Of a stretch of DNA of 64,000 bases, positions 1 through 9,818 are shown one piece after another. This stretch comes from Rhizobium sp. Leaf262 (GTDB taxonomy: Bacteria > Pseudomonadota > Alphaproteobacteria > Rhizobiales > Rhizobiaceae). The position numbers and the translations under genes are program-made. The notes below the pieces were generated by a model. It worked only from the letters and a program-made list of their open reading frames with translations. It made no database searches and was not told the origin of the DNA. Within the stretch, counting starts at the first letter, position 1. Every line of letters begins with the position of its first letter. Location: the NCBI RefSeq assembly GCF_001422245.1, contig NZ_LMMM01000016.1:257945-321944 (forward strand), read 5' to 3'.

Positions 1-683
1 GTCCGCACGACGGGGTTTGAGCCCTGCTCGACCGCAATAACGCGCGAGTTTTCGAAAATGCGCCCGCCGAGGCTCTCAATCGCCGCCGCTTCGCCTAAAA
101 CGTAATTCAGCGGATGAATATGCCCGCCGAAACGATCGATCATGCCGCCCGCATAGCGGTCCGACTTCACATATTTGCCGACCTCGGCCTTGGAGACCAT
201 CTCCAGCCCGGTATGGCCGTGCTTTTCCCAATTGGCCTTGTTTTCAGCCATTTCCTTGATCTGCTTTAGCGTGAAGGCTGCGAAGAAACCGCCATCCACC
301 AGATCGCAATCGATATTGTATTTCGCGACTCGGTCGCGGATGATCTGCCCGCCTTCCAGCGACATCGCGCCCAGCTGCGCTGCCTTCTGCGCGCCGTAAC
401 GCCGGGCAACCGTGTGAAGGTCACGGCTATAGCCGTTGACGATCTGACCGCCGTTGCGCCCTGATGCCCCGAAACCGACCCGCTCACCTTCCAGAACAAT
501 GACGGAAAAGCCCTTTTGCGCCAGTTCCAGTGCAGCCGACAGGCCGGTGAAGCCCGCGCCGATGATGCACACATCGGCATCCTGATCGCCCTGAAGCGCG
601 GTGCGAACCGTCTTTGTGTTGGCGGATGCCGCGTACCATGAAGTGGTATGGCCGGGATTTGGAGTGTCAGTCACTTTCGCCAT
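1..683 (-). CDS. puuB: Gamma-glutamylputrescine oxidase, FAD-dependent (C-terminus cut by window edge)
   Basis: The visible 227 codons are the N-terminal half of a DAO-family flavoprotein. A dinucleotide-binding motif (IIGAGFTGLSAALELA) lies near residues 40-55, followed by an acidic residue ending the second beta strand (VIVLEGE) and by the GASGRNGGQ loop typical of PuuB/OrdL enzymes. PuuB oxidises gamma-glutamylputrescine to the aldehyde, releasing ammonia and hydrogen peroxide. The ATG lies one base after the TGA of the glutamine-synthetase-like gene upstream, so the two are translationally coupled and this neighbour supports the substrate. General amine or amino-acid oxidase is the alternative. 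The 3-prime end lies outside the window. Confidence 0.85.
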   Translation of the reverse strand, partial: MAKVTDTPNPGHTTSWYAASANTKTVRTALQGDQDADVCIIGAGFTGLSAALELAQKGFSVIVLEGERVGFGASGRNGGQIVNGYSRDLHTVARRYGAQKAAQLGAMSLEGGQIIRDRVAKYNIDCDLVDGGFFAAFTLKQIKEMAENKANWEKHGHTGLEMVSKAEVGKYVKSDRYAGGMIDRFGGHIHPLNYVLGEAAAIESLGGRIFENSRVIAVEQGSNPVVR

Positions 684-684
684 G

Positions 685-2046
685 TCACACCGTCCTGATA
701 TATGCGTCGTATTCGACGTCGGTTACGCGGAGGGAAAATTCCGACAATTCCTGCTGTTTGCAGGCTGAGTATAGCGTGCGATATTTCTGCCCAAATGTCG
801 CATAGGCAAAGCTGGAGCGCGTGAAACGCTGCAGCGCATAGTCCCAGTTCGTCGGCAGCGGCTCATGATTGATGGCGTGGCTATCGCCCGAAATTGCACC
901 ACCCGGCTGGCGCTTTTCCTTCATGCCGGCAAGGGCGGCACTCAGGATCATGGCCAGCACCAGATAGGGATTGGTGTCGGCTCCTGCCACACGGTGTTCG
1001 ATACGGGTCGCAGCCTTACTGGCGACAATCACGCGCACGGCAGCAGACCGGTTATCGATGCCCCAGGAAGCATAGGTCGGTGCGTGTTCGCTGGGGCGCA
1101 GGCGGCGGTAGGAGTTGGCATGCGGCGCAAACACGGCCATGCTCTCACCCATATTCTCCAACAGGCCACCGACCGAATGCATCAATGCTTCGGAAGGGCC
1201 GTTCTCACCGGCGTAGATATTGTTGCCATCTCTATCCAGCATGGAAAAATGGACATGCATGCCGTTGCCAGCCTGCATGCCGTAGGGCTTGGCCATGAAG
1301 GTGGCATCGAGATCGTGCTTGCGCGCCACGCCCTTGACGATGCGCTTCAGAAAAACGGCATCATCCGCCGCCCGCAAAGCATCCGGCACATGGTTGAGAT
1401 TGATTTCATACTGGCCCGGACCGTTTTCGCGCAGCGTCGTATCGGCTCCGACATTCTGCGCGCGGCAGGCCGTCGAGATATCGTGAAAGACGCCCTCGAA
1501 ATCCTGCAATTCGGAGATGGAGAGAACCTGCGTCTGGCCCGTATGCCAGCGGCCTTCGCGGCTACGCGGCGGGCGCACGGGGTCGAGCGCGGAGCGGACA
1601 GGATCGATCAGATAGAATTCGAGCTCGGTCGCGACAACCGGCGTCAACCCGCGACGGGTAAAGCCTGCCAGCACCTGCGCCAGCACAGTGCGCGGATCGC
1701 CATAAAAACCGTTGCCGTCAGGGTCTTTCATGGCCAGCAGAACCTGCGCCGTGGAGCGCCCCAGCCATGTAACGCGTGAGAGCGTTTCTGGAACGGCAAA
1801 GCACAGACCATCAGGGTCGCCGGTGCCTTCTGCAAGTCCGGCTGCGTTTACGTCGCGGCCCCAGATATCCAGCGCGTAGACCGAGCGCGGCACGGCCATG
1901 CCCTTTTCCAGCACGTCGATGGCCCGTTCACGCGGGATCCATTTGCCGCGCGGCACGCCGTTTACATCGATGACAAAGGCTTCAAGAATTTCAATATCGG
2001 GGTTTTCTTCGAAAAATCTTTTTGCGTATTCAATATCGACCATCAT
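685..2046 (-). CDS. puuA: Gamma-glutamylputrescine synthetase (glutamine synthetase family)
   Basis: The 453-residue protein has the complete glutamine-synthetase fold: an N-terminal beta-grasp part (about 15-110) and a catalytic domain with the metal-binding segment GNGMHVHFSM (about 265) and the ATP/glutamate segment RLRPSEHAPTYASWG (about 320). It is a PuuA/GlnA3-type member that ligates glutamate to a polyamine rather than to ammonia; the adjacent puuB homologue supports this. Two in-frame ATGs lie three bases apart at the start. Upstream is a 174-base gap with an AT-rich stretch and a short perfect palindrome that may hold the promoter. Other polyamine or amine substrates are possible. 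Confidence 0.85.
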   Translation of the reverse strand: MMVDIEYAKRFFEENPDIEILEAFVIDVNGVPRGKWIPRERAIDVLEKGMAVPRSVYALDIWGRDVNAAGLAEGTGDPDGLCFAVPETLSRVTWLGRSTAQVLLAMKDPDGNGFYGDPRTVLAQVLAGFTRRGLTPVVATELEFYLIDPVRSALDPVRPPRSREGRWHTGQTQVLSISELQDFEGVFHDISTACRAQNVGADTTLRENGPGQYEINLNHVPDALRAADDAVFLKRIVKGVARKHDLDATFMAKPYGMQAGNGMHVHFSMLDRDGNNIYAGENGPSEALMHSVGGLLENMGESMAVFAPHANSYRRLRPSEHAPTYASWGIDNRSAAVRVIVASKAATRIEHRVAGADTNPYLVLAMILSAALAGMKEKRQPGGAISGDSHAINHEPLPTNWDYALQRFTRSSFAYATFGQKYRTLYSACKQQELSEFSLRVTDVEYDAYIRTV

Positions 2047-2128
2047 TCACCAGCAGGTTGTTTCTCTTCGGTTCGCGGCAGAGTCGCTAACGGAAAACAT
2101 CCACAAGCTGATAAAGTATATATCGCGC

Positions 2129-2138
2129 CGTCATGACG
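2129..2138. promoter_or_regulatory. Perfect 10-bp palindrome in the puuA leader
   Basis: CGTCATGACG is its own reverse complement and lies beside an AT-rich tract (TATATATACTTTAT on the minus strand) about 85 bases upstream of puuA. It could be an operator for a polyamine- or amino-acid-responsive regulator. Nothing else supports this, and the surrounding 174-base gap holds no gene. Confidence 0.25.
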
Positions 2139-2220
2139 ACATCACGCCTCTTTGTTTCCCGCATCCTGACTGCATCGTACGTGGGCCGGGGCGAGAAGGC
2201 CAGCGCGTTCTTGGAGACGC

Positions 2221-3870
2221 CTACTCGCTGATCGCTGCCGTCTTGACGGCTTCGATGTTGAAAGCCGCCGCCATCAGCGCCCGCGTATAGTCCTCTTTCG
2301 GTGCCTCGAAGATGGACTTTGCCGGACCGCTTTCCACCACCTTGCCGTGACGCATCACGATCATGTCGTTGGCGAGCGCTTTGACGACCTTCAGATCGTG
2401 GCTGATGAAGAGATAGGCCAGATCATGTCTCGCCTGCAAATCCCGCAACAGATCGACCACCTGCGCCTGCACGCTCATATCCAGCGCCGATGTCGGCTCG
2501 TCCAGCATCACGAAGCGGGGTTTCAGCACCATGGCGCGGGCAATGGCGATGCGCTGTCTCTGGCCGCCCGAGAATTCATGCGGGTAACGCCAGCGCGTGG
2601 CGGGGTCGAGCCCCACCTCATCCAGTGCCTGCGCCACGCGCCGGTCGCGCTCATCCGCAGACAGGGCTTTTTCATGCACCCGCAGACCTTCGGCGATGAT
2701 TTCCCCCACCGACATGCGCGGGCTGAGAGACCCATAGGGGTCCTGAAACACCACCTGAAGCCGGTTTCTGAGCGGTTTCATCATGGAATAGGAATAACCA
2801 TCGATGGACTGGCCGATGAAGCTGATCCGCCCCTTGGAGGAAATCAGCCGCGAGAGCGCGAGACCCAGCGTCGTCTTGCCCGAACCGGATTCACCCACGA
2901 CACCCACCGTCTGCCCGGCGCGCAGGGTAATATCGATGCCATCCACCGCCTTGACGTGATCCACCACCCTGCGCATCAGCCCGGCCTTGATCGGGAACCA
3001 GACCTTGATCTCGTCTCCCTGCATGACCACTGGCTTGCTGCTATCGGACAGCGGCGGCTCGCCCTTGGGCTCGGCAGCCAGAAGATGGCGGGTATAGGCG
3101 TGCTGCGGATCGGTGAAGACCTGCTCGACCGTGCCGGTCTCGACGATCTTGCCCTTGGTCATCACGCACACGCGGTCGGCGAATTTGCGCACGATGCCGA
3201 GATCATGAGTGATGAACAGCATCGACATGTCATGCTGGTTCTTCAAATCGCCCAGAAGCTCCAGGATTTGCGCCTGCACCGTCACATCCAGCGCCGTCGT
3301 GGGTTCGTCGGCGATCAGCAGTTTCGGCCGGTTGGCGAGTGCCATGGCAATCATCACACGCTGGCGCTGGCCACCGGAGAGTTCATGCGGATAGGCCTTC
3401 AGCCGCTTTTCAGGCTCACGAATACCGACCTGCAACAGCAGTTCCAGCGTCCGCTTGCGCGCCTCGATACCGGTGATGGCCTGATGAAGCTCGAGAATTT
3501 CACCAATCTGCCGCTCGATGCTGTGCAGCGGGTTGAGCGAGGTCATCGGCTCCTGAAAGATCATGGTGATATCGTTGCCGCGCACATTGCGAAGATCGCG
3601 CAGCGACGCATTCAGCAAATCCTTGCCTCCGAACAGGATTTGGCCAGACGGGTGGCTCGCCGCCGGATAGGGCAAAAGCTTCAAAATGGAATTCGCCGTC
3701 ACCGATTTGCCGGAACCCGACTCCCCCACCAGCGCCACGACCTCGCCCGGCATGATGTCGAACGACACATGATCGACAGCCACGCTTTCCTTGCCGCCCT
3801 GATGGAAGGCAACGGAGAGATCGCGGACGGAAAGAAGCGGAGTGGTCATCATATCCTTCGTGGCACTCAT
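2221..3870 (-). CDS. yejF: Peptide ABC importer, fused double ATPase subunit YejF
   Basis: This 549-residue protein carries two ABC ATPase domains in one chain. Domain 1 has Walker [10 protein letters not shown] near residue 50 and signature LSGGQRQR near 165; domain 2 has GESGSGKTT near 320 and FSGGQRQR near 440. Oligopeptide-type ABC families (Opp/Dpp) normally split these into two genes; the fusion is characteristic of YejF. It powers uptake of peptides (microcin C in Escherichia coli) at the inner membrane. Its ATG overlaps the TGA of yejE by four bases. In rhizobia this transporter is linked to antimicrobial-peptide tolerance and, in Agrobacterium, to muropeptide recycling. Confidence 0.93.
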   Translation of the reverse strand: MSATKDMMTTPLLSVRDLSVAFHQGGKESVAVDHVSFDIMPGEVVALVGESGSGKSVTANSILKLLPYPAASHPSGQILFGGKDLLNASLRDLRNVRGNDITMIFQEPMTSLNPLHSIERQIGEILELHQAITGIEARKRTLELLLQVGIREPEKRLKAYPHELSGGQRQRVMIAMALANRPKLLIADEPTTALDVTVQAQILELLGDLKNQHDMSMLFITHDLGIVRKFADRVCVMTKGKIVETGTVEQVFTDPQHAYTRHLLAAEPKGEPPLSDSSKPVVMQGDEIKVWFPIKAGLMRRVVDHVKAVDGIDITLRAGQTVGVVGESGSGKTTLGLALSRLISSKGRISFIGQSIDGYSYSMMKPLRNRLQVVFQDPYGSLSPRMSVGEIIAEGLRVHEKALSADERDRRVAQALDEVGLDPATRWRYPHEFSGGQRQRIAIARAMVLKPRFVMLDEPTSALDMSVQAQVVDLLRDLQARHDLAYLFISHDLKVVKALANDMIVMRHGKVVESGPAKSIFEAPKEDYTRALMAAAFNIEAVKTAAISE

Positions 3871-4997
3871 CGGAAGGTCTTTCTCGGATCGAAGGCATCT
3901 CGCACCGCTTCACCGACGAAGATCAGCAGGGACAGCATGATCGACATTGTGAAGAAGGCCGTCAGCCCCAGCCAGGGCGCCTGAAGGTTGTTCTTGCCCT
4001 GAGCGATCAGTTCTCCCAGCGAGGGAGAGCCGGGCGGCATGCCGAAGCCGAGGAAATCGAGCGAGGTGAGCGTTGTGATCGAGCCCGAGAGAATGAAGGG
4101 CAGGAAGGTCAGCGTTGCCACCATGGCATTGGGCAGCAGGTGGCGGAACATGATGGTGCCGTTGCCGACGCCAAGCGCGCGGGCGGCGTTGACATATTCG
4201 AAATTTCTGGCGCGCAGAAACTCGGCGCGCACGATGCCGACGAAGCCGACCCACGAGAACAACAGCATGATGCCCAGCAGGACGAAGAAGCCGGGCGGCA
4301 GGATGGCCGCGATGATCAGCAGGATGTAGAGCACCGGCATGGACGACCAAATCTCGATGAAACGTTGCATCAAAAGGTCGGTCCAGCCACCGAAATAGCC
4401 CTGCACTGCACCGGCGCTGACACCGACGATGGCCGAGGCAATGGTGAGCGCCAGCCCGAACAGCACGGAAATGCGGAAGCCATAGATGACGCGGGCTGCG
4501 ACATCGCGCGCCTGATTGTCGGTGCCCAGCCAATTGAGATTGCCGAGCGTACAGCCGGGATCGGCCGCGCCTTGCGGGTAACCGGAGCAACGTTCCTGCG
4601 CATCCATCAGCCAGAAAGGCGCTGTGGGTGCCGAGTGCGGAATATTTGAGTTCACCGTCTGGTAGGAATAGCGGATCGGCGGCCAGATCATCCAGCCATT
4701 GGCGTTGATTTCATCCTGAATGAAGGAGGATTTATAATCCGTTTGGGCCAGGAAGCCGCCGAATTTCTCCTCCGGGTAATCCATCATGACAGGCACCAAA
4801 ATCTCGCCCTTGTAGGAGGCGATGATAGGTTTGTCGTTGGCCAGAAACTCGGCAAACAGGCTCAATCCGAAGATCAGAAGGAACAGCCAGAACGACCAGT
4901 AGCCGCGCCGGTTCGCCTTGAAATTCTGCCAGCGCCGCACACTTGTGGGAGAGAAGAACGGCCGCTTTTGTGGTGGTGTGTCGATTGCAACAGCCAT
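3867..4997 (-). CDS. yejE: Peptide ABC importer permease YejE
   Basis: This is a 376-residue inner-membrane permease of the OppC/DppC type. It has an N-terminal membrane segment (about 35-50), a long periplasmic loop, then a BPD_transp_1 domain with the EAA-type cytoplasmic loop (RARNFEYVNAARALGVGNG, about 260-280). Length and the N-terminal insertion match the YejE branch. The ATG at 4997 overlaps the yejB stop in a TGATG; a GTG three bases earlier is the alternative start. The stop overlaps yejF by four bases, so yejB, yejE and yejF form one translationally coupled unit. Confidence 0.93.
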   Translation of the reverse strand: MAVAIDTPPQKRPFFSPTSVRRWQNFKANRRGYWSFWLFLLIFGLSLFAEFLANDKPIIASYKGEILVPVMMDYPEEKFGGFLAQTDYKSSFIQDEINANGWMIWPPIRYSYQTVNSNIPHSAPTAPFWLMDAQERCSGYPQGAADPGCTLGNLNWLGTDNQARDVAARVIYGFRISVLFGLALTIASAIVGVSAGAVQGYFGGWTDLLMQRFIEIWSSMPVLYILLIIAAILPPGFFVLLGIMLLFSWVGFVGIVRAEFLRARNFEYVNAARALGVGNGTIMFRHLLPNAMVATLTFLPFILSGSITTLTSLDFLGFGMPPGSPSLGELIAQGKNNLQAPWLGLTAFFTMSIMLSLLIFVGEAVRDAFDPRKTFR

Positions 4998-6085
4998 CAC
5001 ACATCCCTCCGCTCAAAGTCGATACGCGGATCGATCCAGGTGTAGATCATGTCGGAGATGAGGCTGACGACGAGGCCCATCAGCGAGAAGATGAACAGCG
5101 TTCCGAACACGATCGGATAATCGCGGTTGACGACCGAAAGATAACCCAGCCGTCCAAGACCATCCAAGGAGAAGATGTTTTCAATCAACAGCGACCCGGT
5201 AAAGAAGGCCGAGATGAAGGCGCCGGGGAAACCGGCGATGACGATCAGCATGGCGTTGCGGAAGACGTGGCCATAGAGAACCTTGCGTTCAGACAGGCCC
5301 TTGGCGCGCGCCGTGACTACGTATTGCTTCTTGATCTCATCGATGAAGGAATTCTTGGTCAGCAGTGTCGTCGTGGCAAAGGCTGAGAGAACGAGCGCAG
5401 TTAGCGGCAGCGCCAAGTGCCAGAAATAGTCGATGATCTTCTGCCACCACGTCAGTTGCGCAAAATTGTCAGACGTCAGCCCCCGCAACGGGAACCAGTC
5501 GAAGAACGATCCGCCCGCGAAGACGACGATGAGCAGAATGCCGAACAGGAAGCTCGGCACCGCATAGCCGACGATGACGATGCCGGATGTCCAGACATCG
5601 AATTTCGAGCCATCCGACACTGCTTTCTTGATGCCAAGCGGGATCGAGATCGCATAGGAGATGATCAATATCCAAAAGCCGAGCGAAATCGACACCGGCA
5701 GCTTGTCGATGATGAGATCGATGACGGAGGAATTGCGAAAGAAGCTATCGCCGAAATCGAAGCGGATGTAATTCCACATCATGTCGAGGAAGCGGGTGAG
5801 CGGCGGCTTGTCGAAACCGAACTGCTTTTCCAGTTTGGCGATCAGGTCGGGGTCTAGCCCCTGCGCGCCACGATATTTCGAACCGCTCTCATCCAGACCG
5901 CCACCCATGAGGTCGCCACCACCGGAAAGACGGTCCGACGCGCTGTCGCCGGAGCCCGAAAGCTGTGCAACCACCTGCTCAACCGGACCACCGGGTGCGA
6001 ACTGAATGACGAGAAAGGAAATGCCCATGATGCCGATAATTGTCGGTATCATCAGGGCCAGACGCCGCAGAATATAAGCTCCCAT
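4997..6085 (-). CDS. yejB: Peptide ABC importer permease YejB
   Basis: This 362-residue permease of the OppB/DppB type begins with the conserved membrane helix [21 protein letters not shown] periplasmic insertion rich in Gly and Ser (about 45-65) follows, as in YejB proteins. The transmembrane domain includes the coupling loop [20 protein letters not shown] (about 245). It pairs with YejE to form the channel. It is separated from yejA by 143 bases containing hairpins, the usual arrangement where a binding protein is made in excess over its permease. Confidence 0.93.
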   Translation of the reverse strand: MGAYILRRLALMIPTIIGIMGISFLVIQFAPGGPVEQVVAQLSGSGDSASDRLSGGGDLMGGGLDESGSKYRGAQGLDPDLIAKLEKQFGFDKPPLTRFLDMMWNYIRFDFGDSFFRNSSVIDLIIDKLPVSISLGFWILIISYAISIPLGIKKAVSDGSKFDVWTSGIVIVGYAVPSFLFGILLIVVFAGGSFFDWFPLRGLTSDNFAQLTWWQKIIDYFWHLALPLTALVLSAFATTTLLTKNSFIDEIKKQYVVTARAKGLSERKVLYGHVFRNAMLIVIAGFPGAFISAFFTGSLLIENIFSLDGLGRLGYLSVVNRDYPIVFGTLFIFSLMGLVVSLISDMIYTWIDPRIDFERRDV

Positions 6086-6150
6086 CAGGCGCTCCGCTTT
6101 ATGGCGTTGGGCTCAGTCGTCATCGGCTTCGTCAAACCGTTTCCTTTCGG

Positions 6151-6221
6151 GCCTGCGGTAACCCGCAGGCGGCGTGATTCGTTATCGCTCATGTGAATCA
6201 AGGCTTGGCTTATAAAGCAAG
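6151..6221 (-). promoter_or_regulatory. Two hairpins between yejA and yejB
   Basis: A perfect 8-bp stem GCCTGCGG/CCGCAGGC with a 4-base loop lies at 6151-6170. A second stem (CTTG-G-CTT / AAGCAAG, one bulged base) lies at 6204-6221 directly after the yejA stop. Such intercistronic stem-loops commonly protect the mRNA of an ABC binding protein and lower expression of the permease genes downstream. Neither has a U-tract, so simple termination is less likely. Confidence 0.45.
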
Positions 6222-6228
6222 GCCAACG

Positions 6229-8073
6229 TTATTTTACGGCGTTTGCAGACCACCATGCATCGGGGAAACCAATGCCGTATCTAGGCAGCGTCTGGGGTTG
6301 CACCAGTGTATTCCAGTAGGCAAGCGTCATTTCACCACGATAAAATTGCGGGATCACATAGTTTCCAGTAAGAAGCACCCGGTCCAGCGCCTTTACGGCG
6401 GCTACCTGATCGTCGCGGTTTGCGGCAAAAATGATCTTGCGGACGATTGCATCAACAGTGGGGTTGCTGATGCCGGCATAGTTTTTAGACCCTTGGCGAT
6501 CAACAGCCTTAGAGCCCCAGTAATCTGCCTGCTCATTTCCCGGGTTCGCGCTCTGAGCCCAGAGATTGACGATCATGTCGAAATCAAAAGACCGGGTACG
6601 ATTTGTGTATTGCGACGTATCCACCACTCTGACTGTGGCGTTGATTCCGATCTTTCTTAGATTTTGCGCGTAAGTAACCACCACGCGCTCCATCGCTGCG
6701 GAATCAACGAGAATTTCGAACTCAAAAGGCTGGCCCGTGGACGCGTTGACCATTCGGTTGCCACGAAGCTCATAACCGGCCTCCTTCATGAGCTTTACGG
6801 CTTCACGAAGATTGTCGCGCTGTTTGGCGGGGTCACCGCCAACCGGGTTTCGAAATTCCCTTGTAAAAACATCAGGGGGGATCTGATCTTTAACTTCGTT
6901 CAGAATTTCCAGCTCTTTTCCTTGAGGAAGGCCAGACGATGCTAGGTCGCTTCCCATGAAGAAACTGCCGATGCGTTGATACTGGTTATAGAACAGCGTG
7001 CGGTTCATTTCTTCGAAGTCGAAGGCGTAGTTCAAGGCCAGCCGGACTTTTGGATCCTTGAATTTATCGCGTCGTCCATTCGGCACGAGTGCCTGCATTA
7101 TGCCAACTGAACGATAGATGTTGGGCAACTCCTCTTTCTTGATACGACCGTCTTTCACGGCCGGAAAGTCATAACCCGTTGCCCAGCGCCCTGCTGAATT
7201 CTCCTGCCAGAAATCCGTATTCCCGGCCTTGAACGCCTGAAACTCGACATCGCGGTCTGTGTAGAAGGTGTAAGTGATCGTCTTGAAGTTGTTCATCCCA
7301 ACATTGACGTTGACGTCCTTGCCCCAATAATCGTCGCGCCGCTCATAGGTGATGGTCGAACCCGGTGCGATGGACGCGATCTTGTATGGGCCGGACCCCA
7401 TGACGGGCTCCAGCGTGCCACGGGAAATGTCACGCGGCTTGCCGTCTGCGCCATTGGCTTCCCACCAGTGTTTCGGAACGACCATGATCTGGCCGACGAT
7501 CTGGGGCAGTTCCTTGTTGTTCTTTTCATCGAAGGTGAAAGTGACTTCCCGTTCACCGGTCTTTTCGGCCTTGGTGACATGGGTGTAATATGTTGCCAGT
7601 TGCGGGCTTAAATCCTTCGCCTTTTCGAAACTGAAAACGACATCTTCGGGCGTCACCGGCTGACCATCGGCCCACTTCGCTTCTTTCCGCAGCCGAAAAC
7701 TGGCCTTGGAAATATCGTCTGGAAAGCTGACGGCCTCGGCAAGAAGGCCGTAGGATGAGGAGAGTTCCTCTTCGGAGGATTTCATCAACGTATCAAAAAC
7801 AGCGCCAAGCCCGGTGGCAAGTTCGCCTTTTGCCAGAAGCGGATTGACCGTATCGAAGGTGCCTGCTGTCGAAAGGCGCAACGTCCCGCCCTTGGGCGCA
7901 TTCGGGTTCACATAATCGAAGCGCTCAAATCCGTTCGGGTGCTTCAGCTCGCCAATCGTCGAAATCCCACTGCGCCAGTTTTCGCTGTCCTGCGCCAGTG
8001 CCGCCGTCGGCGCCATCACGCATGATAGAGCAGCCAGAGCGAACACACCGGATTTCAACCTTGCCAATGCCAT
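6229..8073 (-). CDS. yejA: Periplasmic peptide/muropeptide-binding protein of the Yej importer
   Basis: The 614-residue protein is a family-5 extracellular solute-binding protein (SBP_bac_5). It starts with a Sec signal peptide (hydrophobic core GVFALAALSC, likely cleavage after ALA near residue 27). The mature protein carries the lobe-I signature near residues 50-115 (GTLRLSTAGTFDTVNP) and the usual long two-lobe architecture. It delivers peptides to YejBEF. In Agrobacterium a YejA-type protein (YepA) with YejBEF is known to import cell-wall muropeptides. It stands divergently next to mepA, which cuts peptidoglycan cross-links, which fits that role. Base composition looks somewhat lower in GC than in yejBEF. 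Confidence 0.9.
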   Translation of the reverse strand: MALARLKSGVFALAALSCVMAPTAALAQDSENWRSGISTIGELKHPNGFERFDYVNPNAPKGGTLRLSTAGTFDTVNPLLAKGELATGLGAVFDTLMKSSEEELSSSYGLLAEAVSFPDDISKASFRLRKEAKWADGQPVTPEDVVFSFEKAKDLSPQLATYYTHVTKAEKTGEREVTFTFDEKNNKELPQIVGQIMVVPKHWWEANGADGKPRDISRGTLEPVMGSGPYKIASIAPGSTITYERRDDYWGKDVNVNVGMNNFKTITYTFYTDRDVEFQAFKAGNTDFWQENSAGRWATGYDFPAVKDGRIKKEELPNIYRSVGIMQALVPNGRRDKFKDPKVRLALNYAFDFEEMNRTLFYNQYQRIGSFFMGSDLASSGLPQGKELEILNEVKDQIPPDVFTREFRNPVGGDPAKQRDNLREAVKLMKEAGYELRGNRMVNASTGQPFEFEILVDSAAMERVVVTYAQNLRKIGINATVRVVDTSQYTNRTRSFDFDMIVNLWAQSANPGNEQADYWGSKAVDRQGSKNYAGISNPTVDAIVRKIIFAANRDDQVAAVKALDRVLLTGNYVIPQFYRGEMTLAYWNTLVQPQTLPRYGIGFPDAWWSANAVK

Positions 8074-8255
8074 AAAGCGACAGTCCTTTTCGTTTCATTG
8101 CCGTGCACCATAAGACAAACATTGGCAAAATATAGGGGATTTGGGTCACAAGCCGTTTATGCCGCCAAAATCGGCCAAACATGCTTTCACCAAATTCGCG
8201 TTCCAGCGTAATATTTCAAAGAGAATCATTTCAAGCATCGCAGGCGACGGACAAT
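8074..8255. other. Divergent intergenic region yejA / mepA
   Basis: These 182 bases hold the promoters of both divergent genes. I see AT-rich stretches (CAAAATATAGGGG near 8132; GCGTAATATTTC near 8208) but no clean -35/-10 pair or operator. No small ORF here is convincing. Confidence 0.4.
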
Positions 8256-9314
8256 ATGGACAAACTGGCAAAAGGCGTGGGCAAGGCATCATTTCTGGCA
8301 CTTTCGATGATGTCCATGCTGGCGGCAGATGCGGTCTCTGCCTTTGCGCAGGATGCGCCCGCAAAACAGGTCTTCGGCAATATCGCCCTGCCATCTGCCG
8401 GACCCTCTGCGTCTTACGGTTCCTATGCCAAGGGTTGCCAGTCCGGTGCGGTGGCGCTGCCCACGGAAGGTCAGGGCTTTCAGGCCATGAGGCTGTCCCG
8501 CAACCGGCGCTGGGGTCAGCCGCAACTGATTTCCTTTATCGAACGCTTTGCGCAGGACGTGCAAAAGATCGGATGGCCGGGCCTGTTGATCGGCGATATC
8601 TCGCAGCCGCGTGGCGGGCCGATGCTGACAGGCCATGCTTCTCATCAGATCGGCCTCGACGTCGACATCTGGTGGCGACAAATGCCCAAGCAGGTGATGA
8701 GTGCAGAGCAGCGGGAAAGCACACCCTTCATCTCCATGCTGGACAAAAGCAAATTCCTGACGGTGGATGACCGCAAATGGTCGCCGCTCAATGCAAAACT
8801 GGTGATGATGGCGGCGAGCTATCCGCAGGTGGAGCGCATCTTCGTCAACCCGGCCATCAAGCAGAAGCTGTGCCAGACATGGACCGGCGACCGCACCTTC
8901 ATGGGCAAGATCAGGCCGATCTACGGGCATGATGAACACTTCCACGTTCGCCTCGAATGCCCGCCGGGCGCGCCGAACTGCAAACCGCAGGCACCTGTGG
9001 GTGCTGGCGATGGCTGCGACAAGTCGCTGGCATGGTGGTTCACCAAGGAACCTTGGGCCACACCGAAGAAAGACCCCAATGCCAAGCCGCCCAAGCCGCC
9101 GCGCGCCATGATGGTCTCCGATTTGCCGAAAGCCTGCGCAGCCATTGCCGCCGCACCTGCCGCTGGCAAGGCAAGCGTTGCTGCTCAAAATTCCTACACG
9201 CCTTCTGCGCCAGCCGCACAGGTACAGGACATCGTGCCACAATCGTCGGGCAAGGCGGCACCCATGCCGCCCGCCGATGTGCCGCGACCATCTTCCCGCC
9301 CGTCTTCGAATTGA
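8256..9314 (+). CDS. mepA: Penicillin-insensitive murein endopeptidase MepA
   Basis: This 352-residue exported peptidase M74 family member starts at the ATG at 8256, giving a Sec signal peptide (core ASFLALSMMSMLAA, cleavage after AFA near residue 31). Zinc ligands of the LAS fold are visible: HASHQIGLDVDIWW near residue 130 and YGHDEHFHVRLECPP near 225. MepA hydrolyses D-Ala-mDAP cross-links in peptidoglycan. The C-terminal 90 residues are Pro/Ala-rich, low in complexity and longer than in the E. coli protein. It is divergent from yejA, the binding protein of a probable muropeptide importer. Confidence 0.93.
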   Translation: MDKLAKGVGKASFLALSMMSMLAADAVSAFAQDAPAKQVFGNIALPSAGPSASYGSYAKGCQSGAVALPTEGQGFQAMRLSRNRRWGQPQLISFIERFAQDVQKIGWPGLLIGDISQPRGGPMLTGHASHQIGLDVDIWWRQMPKQVMSAEQRESTPFISMLDKSKFLTVDDRKWSPLNAKLVMMAASYPQVERIFVNPAIKQKLCQTWTGDRTFMGKIRPIYGHDEHFHVRLECPPGAPNCKPQAPVGAGDGCDKSLAWWFTKEPWATPKKDPNAKPPKPPRAMMVSDLPKACAAIAAAPAAGKASVAAQNSYTPSAPAAQVQDIVPQSSGKAAPMPPADVPRPSSRPSSN

Positions 9315-9410
9315 CGCGGCCCGGCTTTCCAAACGGTGTGAAGTTGCGTTAGAAGGCTTCAAATCGATTTAGAAAATGCGATCTGAACAAGGCTGGGGCG
9401 CAGAGACCAA

Positions 9411-9794
9411 ATGACAGGGCAACGCTGTATCGCTTTGATCGCGCATGACCAGAAGAAAGACGACATGGCGGATTTCGCCCGTCAGCATCAGGCAGCCCTC
9501 TCGCAATTCAGGATCGTCGCCACCGGCACTACTGGCGGGCGCGTGCAGGATGCCTGTCCCGGCTTGAACGTGGTTCGTCTGAAAAGCGGCCCGCTGGGTG
9601 GCGATCAGCAGATCGGCGCGATGATCGCGACGGGCGATGTGGACATGCTGATCTTCTTCATCGACCCCCTGTCGTCCCTGCCGCATGATGTCGACGTCAA
9701 AGCACTGACGCGCCTTGCGACCGTCTACGATATTCCCATGGCCTTGAACCGCGCTACGGCCGAGCAGTTGACCGATTTTCATTCGACCCATTGA
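9411..9794 (+). CDS. mgsA: Methylglyoxal synthase
   Basis: The 127-residue protein matches the short alphaproteobacterial form of MgsA. Visible motifs are [13 protein letters not shown] (phosphate and substrate binding, residues 7-19), ATGTTG (about 37-42), [11 protein letters not shown] (about 60-70, with the catalytic Asp) and FFIDPL. The enzyme turns dihydroxyacetone phosphate into methylglyoxal and phosphate, an overflow bypass of lower glycolysis inhibited by phosphate. It is followed after 24 bases by glucokinase in the same direction, so both are likely on one transcript. Confidence 0.93.
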   Translation: MTGQRCIALIAHDQKKDDMADFARQHQAALSQFRIVATGTTGGRVQDACPGLNVVRLKSGPLGGDQQIGAMIATGDVDMLIFFIDPLSSLPHDVDVKALTRLATVYDIPMALNRATAEQLTDFHSTH

Positions 9795-9818
9795 TAGCCC
9801 GGCGATCCAGGAGCAGCG

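Noticed and set aside
9315-9410. Extra small gene between mepA and mgsA
   Set aside because: The gap is only 96 bases, with no frame having a ribosome site and no hairpin worth reporting.
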